Positions 28,659 through 39,809 of a stretch of DNA of 64,000 nucleotides are shown here, piece by piece. This DNA is from an uncultured bacterium. Its GTDB lineage: Bacteria > Bacteroidota > Rhodothermia > Rhodothermales > UBA10348. Made by a program: the position numbers and the translations under genes. The stretch is taken from positions 682,001-746,000 of the forward strand of contig CALSQR010000001.1 in assembly GCA_943788505.1 (NCBI GenBank), read 5' to 3'. A model generated the notes under the pieces. The model saw nothing but the letters and a program-made list of their open reading frames with translations, did no database searches and was not told the origin of the DNA. Positions within the stretch are counted from its first letter, which is position 1. Each line of letters starts with the position of its first letter.

Positions 28659-29165
28659 ATGGAAGAGCCTACACAGAGCATAGAGGTCCGAAAAGCGCGT
28701 CAAGAAGACACTGACGCCATAGCCGCGATTTACACGGAGTCCATTCTTGCCAGGGATTCTACGATGGTAACCGACCCAGTGAGCGGAGCTGAGATGCTAG
28801 AAAGACTTTCTGGATTGGATCCCCGGGAAACCCTACTCGTCGCTCAAGAAGGCGAAAGCGTCATTGGGTGGGGTATCGTTAAGCTCTATTCAGAACGCCC
28901 TGGATATCGGCTTGCATGCGAAACGTCCGTTTTCCTTAAAAGGGACCACCTTGGACAGGGAATAGGCAGTCTCGTCCAGAAAGAATTGATGGCCAGCGCT
29001 CGAAATGGTGGATTCCACCACGTGCTGGTTCGAATCTGGGCTCAAAACGACTCCAGTATCGCCATGCACCGCAAATTCGGATTTACGATTGTAGGCACCC
29101 AGCAGGAAATCGGGGAAATGGACGGTCAATGGATTGACGTGACCATCATGCAGTGTCTGCTCTAA
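28659..29165 (+). CDS. GNAT-family N-acetyltransferase
   Basis: VRKARQEDTDAIAAIYTESI … VFLKRDHLGQGIGSLVQKELM … NDSSIAMHRKFGFTIVGT. Confidence 0.9.
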   Translation: MEEPTQSIEVRKARQEDTDAIAAIYTESILARDSTMVTDPVSGAEMLERLSGLDPRETLLVAQEGESVIGWGIVKLYSERPGYRLACETSVFLKRDHLGQGIGSLVQKELMASARNGGFHHVLVRIWAQNDSSIAMHRKFGFTIVGTQQEIGEMDGQWIDVTIMQCLL

Positions 29166-29189
29166 ACAGACTCGTCAAGCGGGGCGACC

Positions 29190-29531
29190 TTAAAACTGTT
29201 CGTGAGCCAGAGCTGGACCGTCGCAAAAGATATAGTCAATATTGAATAGGACTTGGATCAAGTCGCCATCTTCGTTGACAGCGTAATGGGCACGAGTACC
29301 GAGCTCGCCGGTCGATGGGTCCCAGTTCACGCTTTGGAATTGATCGAGAAGGTCTTCCACTCTGTCGCGGGATGGTCCTTCAACCCAAATTACATCCACA
29401 CCGCAGATGTCATCCTGATCCACAACAGGATCTTCCAGCCTCACAGCAAACACCGTGGACGGGAATTTATTTTGAAGCATTTCGCTTACCATTTCCAGCG
29501 TTTCTTCCGCTGTTACGACTACTGTAGTCAT
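29190..29531 (-). CDS. Small hypothetical protein, possibly LPD29-like
   Basis: VFAVRLEDPVVDQDDICGVDVIWVEGPSRDRVEDLLDQFQSVNWDPSTGEL. Confidence 0.5.
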   Translation of the reverse strand: MTTVVVTAEETLEMVSEMLQNKFPSTVFAVRLEDPVVDQDDICGVDVIWVEGPSRDRVEDLLDQFQSVNWDPSTGELGTRAHYAVNEDGDLIQVLFNIDYIFCDGPALAHEQF

Positions 29532-29708
29532 GCTGTCACGCACCCTCTTGAGCAATTGATACCTTCAATATCCCGGTGTCGTTTAACCCGTGGATCTTCT
29601 GTCTTATGAGTACGGGAAAGATCACATTTTTTGCGTAGCTCTGAAAAAGGATCTGATCCACTTGCCACTCGTTCATCGCTCTTTCCGATCCGTTCCTTCA
29701 TCTTGAAA

Positions 29709-30257
29709 ATGATCATGGCTCGTGCACCTGAAAACTTGTCACTAGGAGGCTCGTCTCCTGAAGAAATAGCCCGGGATATAGCCTACCGAGACGTTCTCAC
29801 TCGTATAGAGACGCTACTCTCTGAACCGTGTGACTGGGTCGCTGCTATGGCCACGGTAGCCTGCGAACTCCATCATGCATTTGATCATTACCACTGGACA
29901 GGGTTCTATCGCACCGTCCGCCCAGGTCACTTGCAAGTCGGTCCATACCAGGGAGGGCATGGATGTCTGGATATTTCCTTTGAACGAGGCGTCTGCGGAG
30001 CAGCTGCCCGGCTTAAGGACACGCAACTTGTGCCCGATGTTGAAGCGTTTCCCGGGCATATCGCCTGCTCATCGTCAACACGATCAGAAATTGTTGTACC
30101 AATCCTCACGTCGGATGGCCAGGTCGTAGCGGTCCTAGATGTTGATTCGAATGACCCTGACGCGTTTGGCGAAACTGATCGTCTTCATCTGGAAGTTTTG
30201 GCTGCTGATCTGGGTGAACGTTGGGGCAAAGAGGCCCTTCAGGCAATGACGAAGTAG
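29709..30257 (+). CDS. GAF-domain free methionine-(R)-sulfoxide reductase-like protein
   Basis: WTGFYRT … GPYQGGHGCLDISFERGVCGAAAR … VPDVEAFPGHIACSSSTRSEIVVPI … VLDVDSNDPDAFGETD; three Cys in fRMsr-like positions. Confidence 0.87.
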   Translation: MIMARAPENLSLGGSSPEEIARDIAYRDVLTRIETLLSEPCDWVAAMATVACELHHAFDHYHWTGFYRTVRPGHLQVGPYQGGHGCLDISFERGVCGAAARLKDTQLVPDVEAFPGHIACSSSTRSEIVVPILTSDGQVVAVLDVDSNDPDAFGETDRLHLEVLAADLGERWGKEALQAMTK

Positions 30258-30326
30258 CGATGACGAAGTAGCAGTGTCAAAGCAGCTTGCTCTAATAGAC
30301 GTTCCAGGCCATGGAAAATCGCATGA

Positions 30327-32270
30327 TCATGTCGGGAAGGCGTCACCTGCAAATAAATTCAAATCTATTGGCAGTGGCGAAAGGAACCCCTCTTTACTGG
30401 CTGACACCGACCAAGCATCCTGATTCAATTCGAGACTCCAAAGTCCATTACCATCAGTAACCGTCTCGAGGACAACATCAGGAGAAGCTGCCTCAATCCT
30501 GGCCTGGGGCACAGGAATCCCGTCTTGATTAACGACCCGCCCGGACAAAAACACTTCGTCATCCACGACAACTAGGGGATCAGGAAGCGTTAGTGTCTGG
30601 TTCTCCGCTACGGAAACTGTAATAACCGGAGCAGGTCGATACCCTTGTTTGGTAGCTAAAATTGAATAAGTACCTGGTAGCAAGTCTCTAGAGAAAACCC
30701 CACTACCATCGGTATTCGTTTCGTACGAATAACCCATGCCTAGGTGGGTCATCGAGACGTTGACGTTCGTGACAGGGGCATCATTCGCGTCTACCACCTG
30801 GCCCGTTATTCTCGATGGCAAAGGATCCATAAAGATGGGCACCAACGAAACCTCGTCCTGTTCTATCACAACGGAGACTGTTGTGTCGTCATACCCATCT
30901 TTCGATGCGATAAAGCGATACGAACCGACTGAAAGACTGTCCGATAAACTGACACTGGATGTATTGACAAAAGGATTAGATGGCGTGTACCCACCATCTG
31001 TAGACGCCACCCTGACGGTTACGCCTAGCAGTTCTTCCCCATCCAAGGACGACCTGGTCTCGAATGTGAACCCACCCATGGGCGTATTGAACAGAAACGA
31101 CTCAAATTCACTCACACTAGCTGCGCCTTCTCGGTCGTTGGCGATCACAAACCATCGATAGGACCCGCGACGAAATACCTCACGAGCTGGTATCGAAAGC
31201 GACGTATTGGGCGAGTTTGCAGCATAAATCTGCTGATCTGATTTGAACCCATCCCCCTGCAGCCGCTCAAACACCGATATGTCGTAGGAGAGGGCCCCTG
31301 GCACCGGATCCCATCTCAATTGGACATCTTCTGGATCATTCAATAACACGTTTCCAAGAGGAGCCGTAAGAATGGGCGTGGCCAGCGAATTGCGGTTTTC
31401 TAGAGTGAAAGAAATGAGAGGACCAAGTACAACGCTGATGAATCCTGGATCTGTCGTGCTGTACGCGTTGAGGATGCTGTAATAGTAGGTCCTCCCGGGG
31501 ACGAGCGATCCCGCAGGAAACTGAATGAGTGGATTTGTATCGGTGCGTTCTCCGAAAATCGCACTGGTTTCGGTGGTCAGATAGATCCAAACGGGGTTTA
31601 GCCCTTCGAAGTCCGAGATACTCGAACCAGAGGCTGCGACGGTAAACGGTGAACTTGAAACGACAAGAGCGTAGGCTGTCGCTCCTGGCACCGATTCCCA
31701 CTCAAAGGTCGGTACCCGTTCAGAGATACTATTTCGAGGCGTGATGGCCCGAGGAGTTACCGTGTTTTCTACTGCGAAACGAAATTCTCTAGAGTACCTA
31801 ATATCCGGATCCGCCGAAGCATCAATCTGGATGCTGGTATAGGATTCTTCGTCCGAAGTAGTCAAGACACCGTAGTAAACACCCACTGGGAGGCCGACTA
31901 CCTCCGGCGAAAACGATGAGGCTTGGGTTCCTCGCATTTGGACGGTCTTCAACCCGTAGTATCCGGGGACTTCGCCAACCTTGAGCTCCAATCCTGGTAC
32001 AGATTCTTCCCATCGTAGCGTAACGATGTCACTTGGACGAAAAAGAACCGTCGAGAGGTTCTCTCCGCCGCGCTCTACCACCGCGGGGCGCAACGTAATG
32101 TTTTGCGACCACGCTGGAAGCGCGACTAGAAATGAGACAATGACTAGCAGAATGAACTGATAGTATTGCCGGATGCTATGTCCCCTTGGCCTTTGCCGCA
32201 TATGGCACGCTCGGAATCGCCGTTTTAGGGCAATCCGAACAGATTTCATGGTTGGATTCACTCCTAACAA
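30327..32270 (-). CDS. Secreted multi-domain protein with fibronectin-like and carboxypeptidase-regulatory-like repeats
   Basis: Signal-like segment FILLVIVSFLVALPAWSQ; TPRNSISERVPTFEWESVPGATAYALVV; GQVVDANDAPVTNVNVSMTH … GRVVNQDGIPVPQARIEAA. Confidence 0.75.
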   Translation of the reverse strand: MLGVNPTMKSVRIALKRRFRACHMRQRPRGHSIRQYYQFILLVIVSFLVALPAWSQNITLRPAVVERGGENLSTVLFRPSDIVTLRWEESVPGLELKVGEVPGYYGLKTVQMRGTQASSFSPEVVGLPVGVYYGVLTTSDEESYTSIQIDASADPDIRYSREFRFAVENTVTPRAITPRNSISERVPTFEWESVPGATAYALVVSSSPFTVAASGSSISDFEGLNPVWIYLTTETSAIFGERTDTNPLIQFPAGSLVPGRTYYYSILNAYSTTDPGFISVVLGPLISFTLENRNSLATPILTAPLGNVLLNDPEDVQLRWDPVPGALSYDISVFERLQGDGFKSDQQIYAANSPNTSLSIPAREVFRRGSYRWFVIANDREGAASVSEFESFLFNTPMGGFTFETRSSLDGEELLGVTVRVASTDGGYTPSNPFVNTSSVSLSDSLSVGSYRFIASKDGYDDTTVSVVIEQDEVSLVPIFMDPLPSRITGQVVDANDAPVTNVNVSMTHLGMGYSYETNTDGSGVFSRDLLPGTYSILATKQGYRPAPVITVSVAENQTLTLPDPLVVVDDEVFLSGRVVNQDGIPVPQARIEAASPDVVLETVTDGNGLWSLELNQDAWSVSASKEGFLSPLPIDLNLFAGDAFPT

Positions 32271-32411
32271 GTCAAATCCTGTGCCAAGCAGCTTTTTGTC
32301 TCAATTCGGGAACGAGTCAAGACCACGTTCAGGCCAAGACGACGCTAGCTCGAGGGTCTTTTTCGGCCAGAAATGCCCTAAGAAGAGCGGCCCTTCACGT
32401 CTGAACAGGCC

Positions 32412-33353
32412 CTAGTTCCCAGCTTCTGGCAGCACATTTACCAATCGGCTAACACGAGCCATGCTTCCAAATATGCCCGCTCCGCCTTCAATCGGATCGA
32501 GGACATTCGGGATCTCTCCCGGCGAAAGAAGGCCACCATTCTGCTGCACTTGCTGATAGCGCTGGAAGTCATAAAGATTGTCGTCCAGCACACTCATCGT
32601 GATCTCATTCTCCCCATAAAATGCAACGGCGAACCAGGGAAGGCGCACTCTCAACGTTCCATCGGCAAGAATCTCATAGTTGCCTTCGTTGATAGGTGGA
32701 GAGGTAAAACGAGCCAATTCTTCCCGGTCTCCCGGTTCAAATTCAAGCGGTTCACCACTGTCGATGTCCTCGCGGTCAAAGACAAAATCTAAATATGGAG
32801 CTACCAAGTTCTCTGGCACCGGATTGCCACTGGCAATGGTGAATACGAATATCGACTGACGGTCCGCAAAACTACTTCTTGTAACTAAGTAGGAGAATTG
32901 TTCTGGATCGAGGTACTCAATTTCAGTATGGCTGACGTCTAACACCTCGAAAGATTCAGGAACGAGGGTTTCGGCCGACACGGGATCAAGTCCAGTTGTA
33001 GCCGCCTCTAACCTATACCTCGCCCCCGATTTCACAACGTGCTGAGTGGCTGGTACATACTTACCAGGAGCGGAGAATGTGCGTTCATAAACGAACGTTT
33101 CTGCCGTTGTGCCATTTTCTTCTACCATCATGACAACGACTGACGCGTCATTGACTGCCGCAGATGATTCCGTCCAGACTCCATCCACGTCTAAGCTTCG
33201 CGTGAGCCAGATTGGAGGCAACTCCTCTCCTGCCACCAGATAACTCTCGACAACCAATTCCTCATCGTGGACGGATGGACTAGTTGTATCACATCCAGCA
33301 AAGAGGATCAGAAGGGCCAATACGGCCGGGTATTTTAATGCGTTCATGATCAT
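32412..33353 (-). CDS. DUF4249-like lipoprotein
   Basis: Lipobox LLILFAGCDTT; ELVVESYLVAGEELPPIWLTRSLDVD; directly abuts TonB receptor. Confidence 0.72.
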   Translation of the reverse strand: MIMNALKYPAVLALLILFAGCDTTSPSVHDEELVVESYLVAGEELPPIWLTRSLDVDGVWTESSAAVNDASVVVMMVEENGTTAETFVYERTFSAPGKYVPATQHVVKSGARYRLEAATTGLDPVSAETLVPESFEVLDVSHTEIEYLDPEQFSYLVTRSSFADRQSIFVFTIASGNPVPENLVAPYLDFVFDREDIDSGEPLEFEPGDREELARFTSPPINEGNYEILADGTLRVRLPWFAVAFYGENEITMSVLDDNLYDFQRYQQVQQNGGLLSPGEIPNVLDPIEGGAGIFGSMARVSRLVNVLPEAGN

Positions 33354-35608
33354 CAGAAGCGAAGTGTATAAGAAATGTTTGGTACTGGAACTGGAATCTG
33401 AGGTACCACATTTTGCGTGATGGATCCGTCATCTTCGAACTCATAGAAGTAAAACCAGATATTGCGCCGACTGTACGCATTGATCAACTGGATTTGCAAC
33501 TCGGAATCTCCTCCGAAGAGTGTCCCTTTGCGCATGAAGCCCACATCTAGCCGGTGATACGCTGGCAGCCTGGCACCGTTGAAAGGCGAAATGAGTACGT
33601 CCGTTTGCTGAAGCTCAAAAGGCGAATTGGTCAACCGATACTGAGATTCTGGACGGGTATAGGCCTGTCCAGTAGCATAGGAGAAGACGCTTGTAAAACT
33701 CCATTTTCTGGTCAGTCTTGCCGTGGTCGTGAGATTCAGATCATGGGTACGATCATACTTGGGAGCGTAGTAGGAATTCTCATTGATCGTTGGAAAACGC
33801 CTTTTCGTCACACCATACGTGTATCCGGCAAACCCTGAGAACCGTCCAACGCCACCCTGAATAAAGATCTCACTTCCAGTGGCATACCCTTCGCCAAAGT
33901 GAAACAGCTCTTCGTATTCAAGACCTGCCACATCCGGTAAAAACGGATTGAGCGAAAACAAGTCTTTCATCGTGCGATAATACACTTCCCACTCGATGCG
34001 GAATCCAGCGTCAGATGCATACTTAAGCCCCCCCACGATCTGGTCTCCATAGGCTGGATTCACGTTTTCAGCCGCCGAAAGCCATGTGTCAAGGCCCGAA
34101 AAGGCTTCGTTTGTCACTAGCGTAAGGAACTGGTGATACCGTCCCATGCCAATCTGAGCAAACAATTTTTCATCCAAGCGCCGTTCAACAGACAGTCTAG
34201 GTTCGAAACGGACATAATCTCCATCGCTGAAGTAGGCCGCACGCATCCCGGTAGTAATCGTCCAGTCTGCGGTGGGCCGGAAAACGTATTCCCCAAACAG
34301 GTTTGTATAAAAGGCACGTGTCTCTAAGGACAATCCTTCAAGACCGTCGAAGACACTCCTGAAGTCAAACCGGTAATTACCAGCCCAAAACCCTGCTTTC
34401 ACCTGATGTCTTGAATCTGGCAGGTATTCAAAGTCCCCTTTGGCTGAGAAGTCCCACACGTCATTGTTTTGGAATATCTCCGTCGTAGCAAACGTGAATT
34501 CTGGCTGACTGAAATACTGCGATCCTGTGAGCGTGAAATTGGAATAGAGCGTTTCGGAGAACAGATGCGTCCAGTTTGCACTCAGCGTTCTGTTTCCGTA
34601 GCGCAAGCGCGCACTTACTGACTCTGCAATCGGAACATCAACGACATCCTGCCCGGCATAGAACGACACAGATACACGATTGTCCTGGTTCAGATCAAGA
34701 TTCAGTTTCCCATTCGCATCAACGAAATAAAACGTATTGGGAATTCCTTCAACGTCCTGACCTCGCGCAATAGCAAGGAGCGGCTCCACCGTAGAGCGTC
34801 TCACAGCGAGCATCCACGACCCCTTGGAATGCGGCCCTTCAACCAGAAACCGGGACGCAAGTAGACCGATCGAGACGGATCCAGCATTCTCTCGTCTGTT
34901 TCCATCTTTATTGTAGATATCCACTACAGAGCCAATGCGCCCTCCATACTCGGCGCCATATGCGCCCTTGTACAGTCGCACATCCTTGATGGCGTCCGGG
35001 TTGAACGTGGAAAACACCCCAAAAAAGTGGGTCGGGTTGTAGACCGTAGTGCGATCAAGTAAAATCAGTGTCTGGTCAGGACTGCCACCGCGAATGTAGA
35101 GACCACTGGAAAAGTCTGAAGCCGCCTTCACGCCAGGAAGAAGCTGTAGCGATCTGAAAACATCCGGCTCCAGCACGGTTGGTAACTGCCGAATAGTTGC
35201 TGTTGGCATTTTGATGACACCCAACCGCCTCTGCTCCTCTTCGTCGTCCGCCTCTGCAGTTACTACCACCTCATCTACTTCATACTTTCGTGGCTCGAGG
35301 TCGATGTCCTTGCGGAGGGCCTCTCCTTCTGCCAACTCGACAAGCAGCTCAAACGTCTCAAATCCAACGTACGAGAACTGAAGAGTGATCTCACCAGCCT
35401 CCAAACCGGTCAGCGTGTAATACCCGCTCGTATTTGTGGCTGTACCAGTGAGGGTGTCTTTGACCCTTACGTTAGCAAGGATCAACGTTTCGCCCGTTTC
35501 TGCATCTCGGACATACCCACTAATTGATGAATCCTGGGCGCTAACCGCTTCCGCTTTGAACAGCAGAATCACTAGAAAGAAGAGGATCGGAATCTGTTTT
35601 AGAAACAC
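33353..35608 (-). CDS. TonB-dependent receptor with N-terminal carboxypeptidase-regulatory-like domain
   Basis: SGYVRDAETGETLILANVRVKDTLTGTATNTSGYYTLTGLEAGEITLQFSYVGFE; plug domain GLYIRGGSPDQTLILLDRTTVYNPTHFFGVFSTFN. Confidence 0.93.
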   Translation of the reverse strand: MFLKQIPILFFLVILLFKAEAVSAQDSSISGYVRDAETGETLILANVRVKDTLTGTATNTSGYYTLTGLEAGEITLQFSYVGFETFELLVELAEGEALRKDIDLEPRKYEVDEVVVTAEADDEEEQRRLGVIKMPTATIRQLPTVLEPDVFRSLQLLPGVKAASDFSSGLYIRGGSPDQTLILLDRTTVYNPTHFFGVFSTFNPDAIKDVRLYKGAYGAEYGGRIGSVVDIYNKDGNRRENAGSVSIGLLASRFLVEGPHSKGSWMLAVRRSTVEPLLAIARGQDVEGIPNTFYFVDANGKLNLDLNQDNRVSVSFYAGQDVVDVPIAESVSARLRYGNRTLSANWTHLFSETLYSNFTLTGSQYFSQPEFTFATTEIFQNNDVWDFSAKGDFEYLPDSRHQVKAGFWAGNYRFDFRSVFDGLEGLSLETRAFYTNLFGEYVFRPTADWTITTGMRAAYFSDGDYVRFEPRLSVERRLDEKLFAQIGMGRYHQFLTLVTNEAFSGLDTWLSAAENVNPAYGDQIVGGLKYASDAGFRIEWEVYYRTMKDLFSLNPFLPDVAGLEYEELFHFGEGYATGSEIFIQGGVGRFSGFAGYTYGVTKRRFPTINENSYYAPKYDRTHDLNLTTTARLTRKWSFTSVFSYATGQAYTRPESQYRLTNSPFELQQTDVLISPFNGARLPAYHRLDVGFMRKGTLFGGDSELQIQLINAYSRRNIWFYFYEFEDDGSITQNVVPQIPVPVPNISYTLRF

Positions 35609-36124
35609 GGAAATCGCACAAATTGAGGGAAAGGAAAAAGCTCCATGGTCGTTGAGTACGCAAGCCCCCCATCCAGTTTCACTTGAATGGTCAGACTTGC
35701 CAGAATGAGAGCATCATTCACCGTCTTTTCTTAGAACTCAAGACACCAATCTTGCAGAAAAGGACGAGGTAAATAGCACCAAAAAGAGCTCTGTTGCACT
35801 CGGATTTTTATGATGGATGAAAAGCGACCTCGATAATACCCGTATGCCCTTGTTGCACAATGCTTTATAGAGCATGGATTACGCAGCTATTGGGGTAGGT
35901 TTTCACTCCTCTTTTCTGTATATTTAAGGATCCCGAACAGCTGATTTTTAATCATCTTTTCGACCGCAGGACAGGACCTTTTGGACCAGCCCCCAAAGTC
36001 GGGGTAATGTCCACTTTCCTCGTGCAATTTCTATCTCAAACAGACAGAATTCTGCATGACGAAGTTGGAGTCCAGTCCGGCAGATTATCACATCCCAGAG
36101 CAGTAAAGAGAAGCGCCAAAGCGC

Positions 36125-38773
36125 ATGGAACCAGAAAACAACCCCCGGATCATCCCGATCAACATCGAAGAGGAAATGAAGTCCTCATACATCGACTATT
36201 CTATGTCGGTGATTGTTAGTAGGGCACTTCCTGATGTTAGGGACGGACTCAAGCCTGTTCACCGCAGGGTTCTGTACGCCATGAACGAACAAGGCATGGG
36301 TGCAGGATCGGCCTATAAGAAAAGTGCTCGTGTGGTGGGTGAAGTACTGGGTAAGTACCATCCCCATGGTGATTCGGCCATCTACGACACGATGGTCCGA
36401 ATGGCGCAGGAGTTTTCCTTGCGCTATCCGATGGTCGACGGCCAAGGCAATTTTGGATCAGTAGACGGTGACGGCGCTGCCGCCATGCGTTATACCGAAG
36501 CCCGCATGACCCGCCTAGCAGAGGAATTGCTGCGGGACCTCAATAAAGAGACGGTAGATTTCCAGGACAACTTTGACGGCTCTTTACAAGAGCCCCAGGT
36601 CCTGCCTTCTGCCATCCCAAGCCTGCTGATTAACGGCTCCGACGGTATTGCCGTCGGAATGGCAACGAAGATCCCGCCACACAATATTACAGAGTCGATT
36701 AATGCTACCGTAGCCTATATCGACAACCCTGATATTACGATCGACGAGTTAGTCGAGATCATGCCAGCCCCTGATTTTCCGACAGGTGGCATCATCTATG
36801 GTCATACGGAAGTGCGCCAGGCGTATCACACAGGTCGAGGGCGAGTCGTGATGCGTGCACGCATCCACGAAGAAGAGATTCGGCCTGGACGATATGCACT
36901 CATTGCGACTGAAATCCCCTACCAGGTCAACAAGAGCTCGTTGATCGAAAAGATTGCGATGCTTGCGCGCGACAAGCGAATCGAAGGTATCTCCGATTTG
37001 CGGGATGAATCAGACCGTGACGGAATGCGGATCGTGATTGAACTGAAGCGGGACGCTGTTCCGATGGTTGTTCAGAATCAGCTCTTCAAGTACACCCAGT
37101 TTCAGCAGACATTCGGGATGAACGTGGTTGCCCTCGTTCACGGACGGCCCCGTACGCTGAATCTGAAACAGATGATCAAGTACTACGTCGAGCATAGGCA
37201 CGAAGTAGTTCAGCGACGCACTCAATTCGAATTACGCAAAGCTCAAGAACGCGCCCACGTACTCGAGGGTCTAAAGATTGCACTGGATCATCTTGATGCT
37301 GTGATCTCCATCATCAGGCATTCGGCCGATGTTGATGAGGCTCGGGCTAACCTCATGAACGGGGTGTTCCCTCAAAAGCTTACTACGGCCCAACTTGAGC
37401 GCCTAGGCCTCCCCACTCATGGGGATTCCATGTTTACGCTTTCTGAAATCCAGGCCAAGGCCATTTTGGACCTGCGCCTAAACCGCCTGACTGGTCTTGA
37501 GCGTCAGAAAATTGAAGATGAGTTTGAAGCCATCCTCAAAGAGATTGAACGCTTGAATGCCATCCTCGCTGAGGAAGGGATTCGAATGAGCATCATCAAA
37601 TCAGAATTGATTGAGATGCGCGATAAGTACGGGGATGATCGCCGCACCGAAATTGATTATACCGGTGGTGGAGACATCTTCATAGAGGACTTGATCGACG
37701 ATGAGCAGGTAATCGTGACCATTTCGCATCAGGGACTCATCAAAAGGACCTCAGCGTCTGAGTATGAAGCCCAGGGTCGCGGTGGTGTTGGTCGTCGCGG
37801 AACGTCTATGCGGGATGAGGACTTCGTGGAGCATCTCTTTGTGGGTAATAACCACGATTATCTGCTGTTTTTCACGGATCAAGGCCGATGTTATTGGCTG
37901 CGCATCTATGAAATCCCCGAAGGTACGCGGATTGGAAAAGGCCGCTCTATTCGGAACTGCATCCAGATAGGACCAGAGGATCGCATCCGCGCCATCGTGC
38001 CGGTTGCAAAAGAAGACTTCCGTAACCAGGACTTCCTGAACTCCCATTACGTCCTCATGGCTACAAAAAGTGGTCAGGTCAAAAAGACTCAACTCGAATC
38101 TTTCTCCCGACCGCGTGTCGATGGTATCATCGCGATTTCCATTGATGAAGGCGACGAACTGTTGGAAGCCCACCTGACGGATGGTAGTGCAAACGTAATT
38201 ATCGCCTCGTCCAGTGGTGTCTGTATTCGTTTCCAAGAGAAGGATGCTCGTCCGATGGGTCGTAACACACGTGGAGTTCGAGGCATCCGTCTTACCAAGG
38301 GATCGGAAGTCATCGGAATGATCGTGATGGATGACGAAGCGCGGGATATTCTCACGATTAGTGCCAACGGTTACGGCAAGCGGACTGCGCTGGAAGAGTA
38401 TCGACTCCAGTCACGAGGCGGAAAAGGAATTATCGCCCAGAAAACGACCGCCAAGACAGGCCCAATTGTGGCTATCAAGGGGGTTTTGGAGAAAAATGAC
38501 TTGATGATCTCGACGGTTCAAGGGATCATGATCCGTATGGATATTGGGGCCATTTCTCGCTTGGGACGTAATACCCAGGGTGTCCGGGTCATCAAGCTAA
38601 GAGGCGGTGACTCAATCGCTGATGTGACGAAAGTCATTGTTGAAGACGAAGACATCGAATCCGCAGTTATGGGTGAACCATTGGATGGCGAGACGTCACA
38701 TGCTCAACCTGATTCAAGCGCAGAACAGCCAGAATCAAACGATATGGACAGCGACGTCGATAAAGACGGCTAA
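36125..38773 (+). CDS. gyrA: DNA gyrase subunit A
   Basis: [33 protein letters not shown] … [20 protein letters not shown] … YTEARM. Confidence 0.97.
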   Translation: MEPENNPRIIPINIEEEMKSSYIDYSMSVIVSRALPDVRDGLKPVHRRVLYAMNEQGMGAGSAYKKSARVVGEVLGKYHPHGDSAIYDTMVRMAQEFSLRYPMVDGQGNFGSVDGDGAAAMRYTEARMTRLAEELLRDLNKETVDFQDNFDGSLQEPQVLPSAIPSLLINGSDGIAVGMATKIPPHNITESINATVAYIDNPDITIDELVEIMPAPDFPTGGIIYGHTEVRQAYHTGRGRVVMRARIHEEEIRPGRYALIATEIPYQVNKSSLIEKIAMLARDKRIEGISDLRDESDRDGMRIVIELKRDAVPMVVQNQLFKYTQFQQTFGMNVVALVHGRPRTLNLKQMIKYYVEHRHEVVQRRTQFELRKAQERAHVLEGLKIALDHLDAVISIIRHSADVDEARANLMNGVFPQKLTTAQLERLGLPTHGDSMFTLSEIQAKAILDLRLNRLTGLERQKIEDEFEAILKEIERLNAILAEEGIRMSIIKSELIEMRDKYGDDRRTEIDYTGGGDIFIEDLIDDEQVIVTISHQGLIKRTSASEYEAQGRGGVGRRGTSMRDEDFVEHLFVGNNHDYLLFFTDQGRCYWLRIYEIPEGTRIGKGRSIRNCIQIGPEDRIRAIVPVAKEDFRNQDFLNSHYVLMATKSGQVKKTQLESFSRPRVDGIIAISIDEGDELLEAHLTDGSANVIIASSSGVCIRFQEKDARPMGRNTRGVRGIRLTKGSEVIGMIVMDDEARDILTISANGYGKRTALEEYRLQSRGGKGIIAQKTTAKTGPIVAIKGVLEKNDLMISTVQGIMIRMDIGAISRLGRNTQGVRVIKLRGGDSIADVTKVIVEDEDIESAVMGEPLDGETSHAQPDSSAEQPESNDMDSDVDKDG

Positions 38774-38802
38774 ACCATTTCTGAGCCCCGGCTATCCAAA
38801 TA

Positions 38803-38834
38803 ATGCACCGTCTGGAATCATCCGGGCGGTGCAT
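38803..38834 (+). terminator. Hairpin downstream of gyrA
   Basis: ATGCACCGTCTGGA-ATCA-TCCGGGCGGTGCAT (two G-U pairs) followed by CTGTTTGTT. Confidence 0.6.
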
Positions 38835-38897
38835 CTGTTTGTTGTGACGACCGTATACCTAGCCTGAAACTATCACGGAAGACATACTATACCTCTC

Positions 38898-39677
38898 ATG
38901 TTGAAACGATTATCCTTTTTAGCCTTGGTTCTCTCCATGGCAATTTCTCTACCTGCTTCCACTACAGCGCAAGATCTTTCCACGGCTGAGGGCATCCTTC
39001 GTGCTCATGTCGAAGCAACAGGCGGTGAAAAGGCTTGGGCTGCTGTCGAGGACATGTACGCAGAAATCCAGATTGAAGCCGGTACACCAATGGGGCCTCT
39101 TACCCTTGAAATGAAGACTTGGTCTATTTTTCCTGGATATGGCTACACTGAAATGAACCTGTTAAATGGCCCAGATGGCATTCCAGCTGAAGCTGTCAAC
39201 ATGAAGGCCTACTACACGCCGCTAGAAGGCTGGATGGAGCAAGGTGGACAGCGGCAGGACATGGCCAATGTTAATCCGCAAATGACGCAACAGTTCATGC
39301 GTACCTCTCCAAAACAGGAATTGGAGCTTCTTTCCAACGAGGAAGTTACGCTCGCCTTGAAGGGAGATTCGACATTTGACGACCGTGCTGTTTACGTCAT
39401 TGGTGTCACCATGGCCGGAACGGAATCCGACATGATGATTGACAAGGAGACTCTAATGATTCTAGGGCAGTCAACATCTACACCGATGGGTGACGTTGTT
39501 ACTCGCATGAGCGGTTACGAGGAAGTTGATGGGCTGATGTTCTCCATGGGCCAGTCCGCAGAATCTGCCCAAGGAACTCAGAAGGTGACTATCAAGAAGG
39601 TTGAGTTGAATTCAGGCCTGACGCCCGGAGCTGTTGCTACGAAAGCAGGTACAAACAAGCGGGTCATGCCAGAGTGA
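38898..39677 (+). CDS. Secreted LolA-like (outer-membrane lipoprotein-sorting-like) hypothetical protein
   Basis: Signal peptide LALVLSMAISLPASTTAQ; AEGILRAHVEATGGEKAWAAVEDM; DKETLMILGQS. Confidence 0.6.
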   Translation: MLKRLSFLALVLSMAISLPASTTAQDLSTAEGILRAHVEATGGEKAWAAVEDMYAEIQIEAGTPMGPLTLEMKTWSIFPGYGYTEMNLLNGPDGIPAEAVNMKAYYTPLEGWMEQGGQRQDMANVNPQMTQQFMRTSPKQELELLSNEEVTLALKGDSTFDDRAVYVIGVTMAGTESDMMIDKETLMILGQSTSTPMGDVVTRMSGYEEVDGLMFSMGQSAESAQGTQKVTIKKVELNSGLTPGAVATKAGTNKRVMPE

Positions 39678-39726
39678 TTTGAGGATAACGTAGTCGTTAG
39701 GCGTTTCTTCGGGATTGCCTAAACGT

Positions 39727-39766
39727 AAAGCGGGGCGGCGCCAAATGGCGCCGCCCCGCTTTTTTT
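39727..39766. terminator. Strong rho-independent terminator between convergent genes
   Basis: AAAGCGGGGCGGCGCC-AAAT-GGCGCCGCCCCGCTTTTTTT. Confidence 0.9.
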
Positions 39767-39809
39767 CTAGTCGTTTCGCAAACAAACTAAACCGTTTGAT
39801 GCCAGCGGA

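Noticed and set aside
36367-36420. Possible quinolone-resistance change in gyrA
   Set aside because: QRDR reads [10 protein letters not shown], with Ser and Asp at the key positions as in susceptible enzymes
37751-38236. 161-aa antisense ORF within gyrA
   Set aside because: Shadow ORF; gyrA frame is strongly conserved
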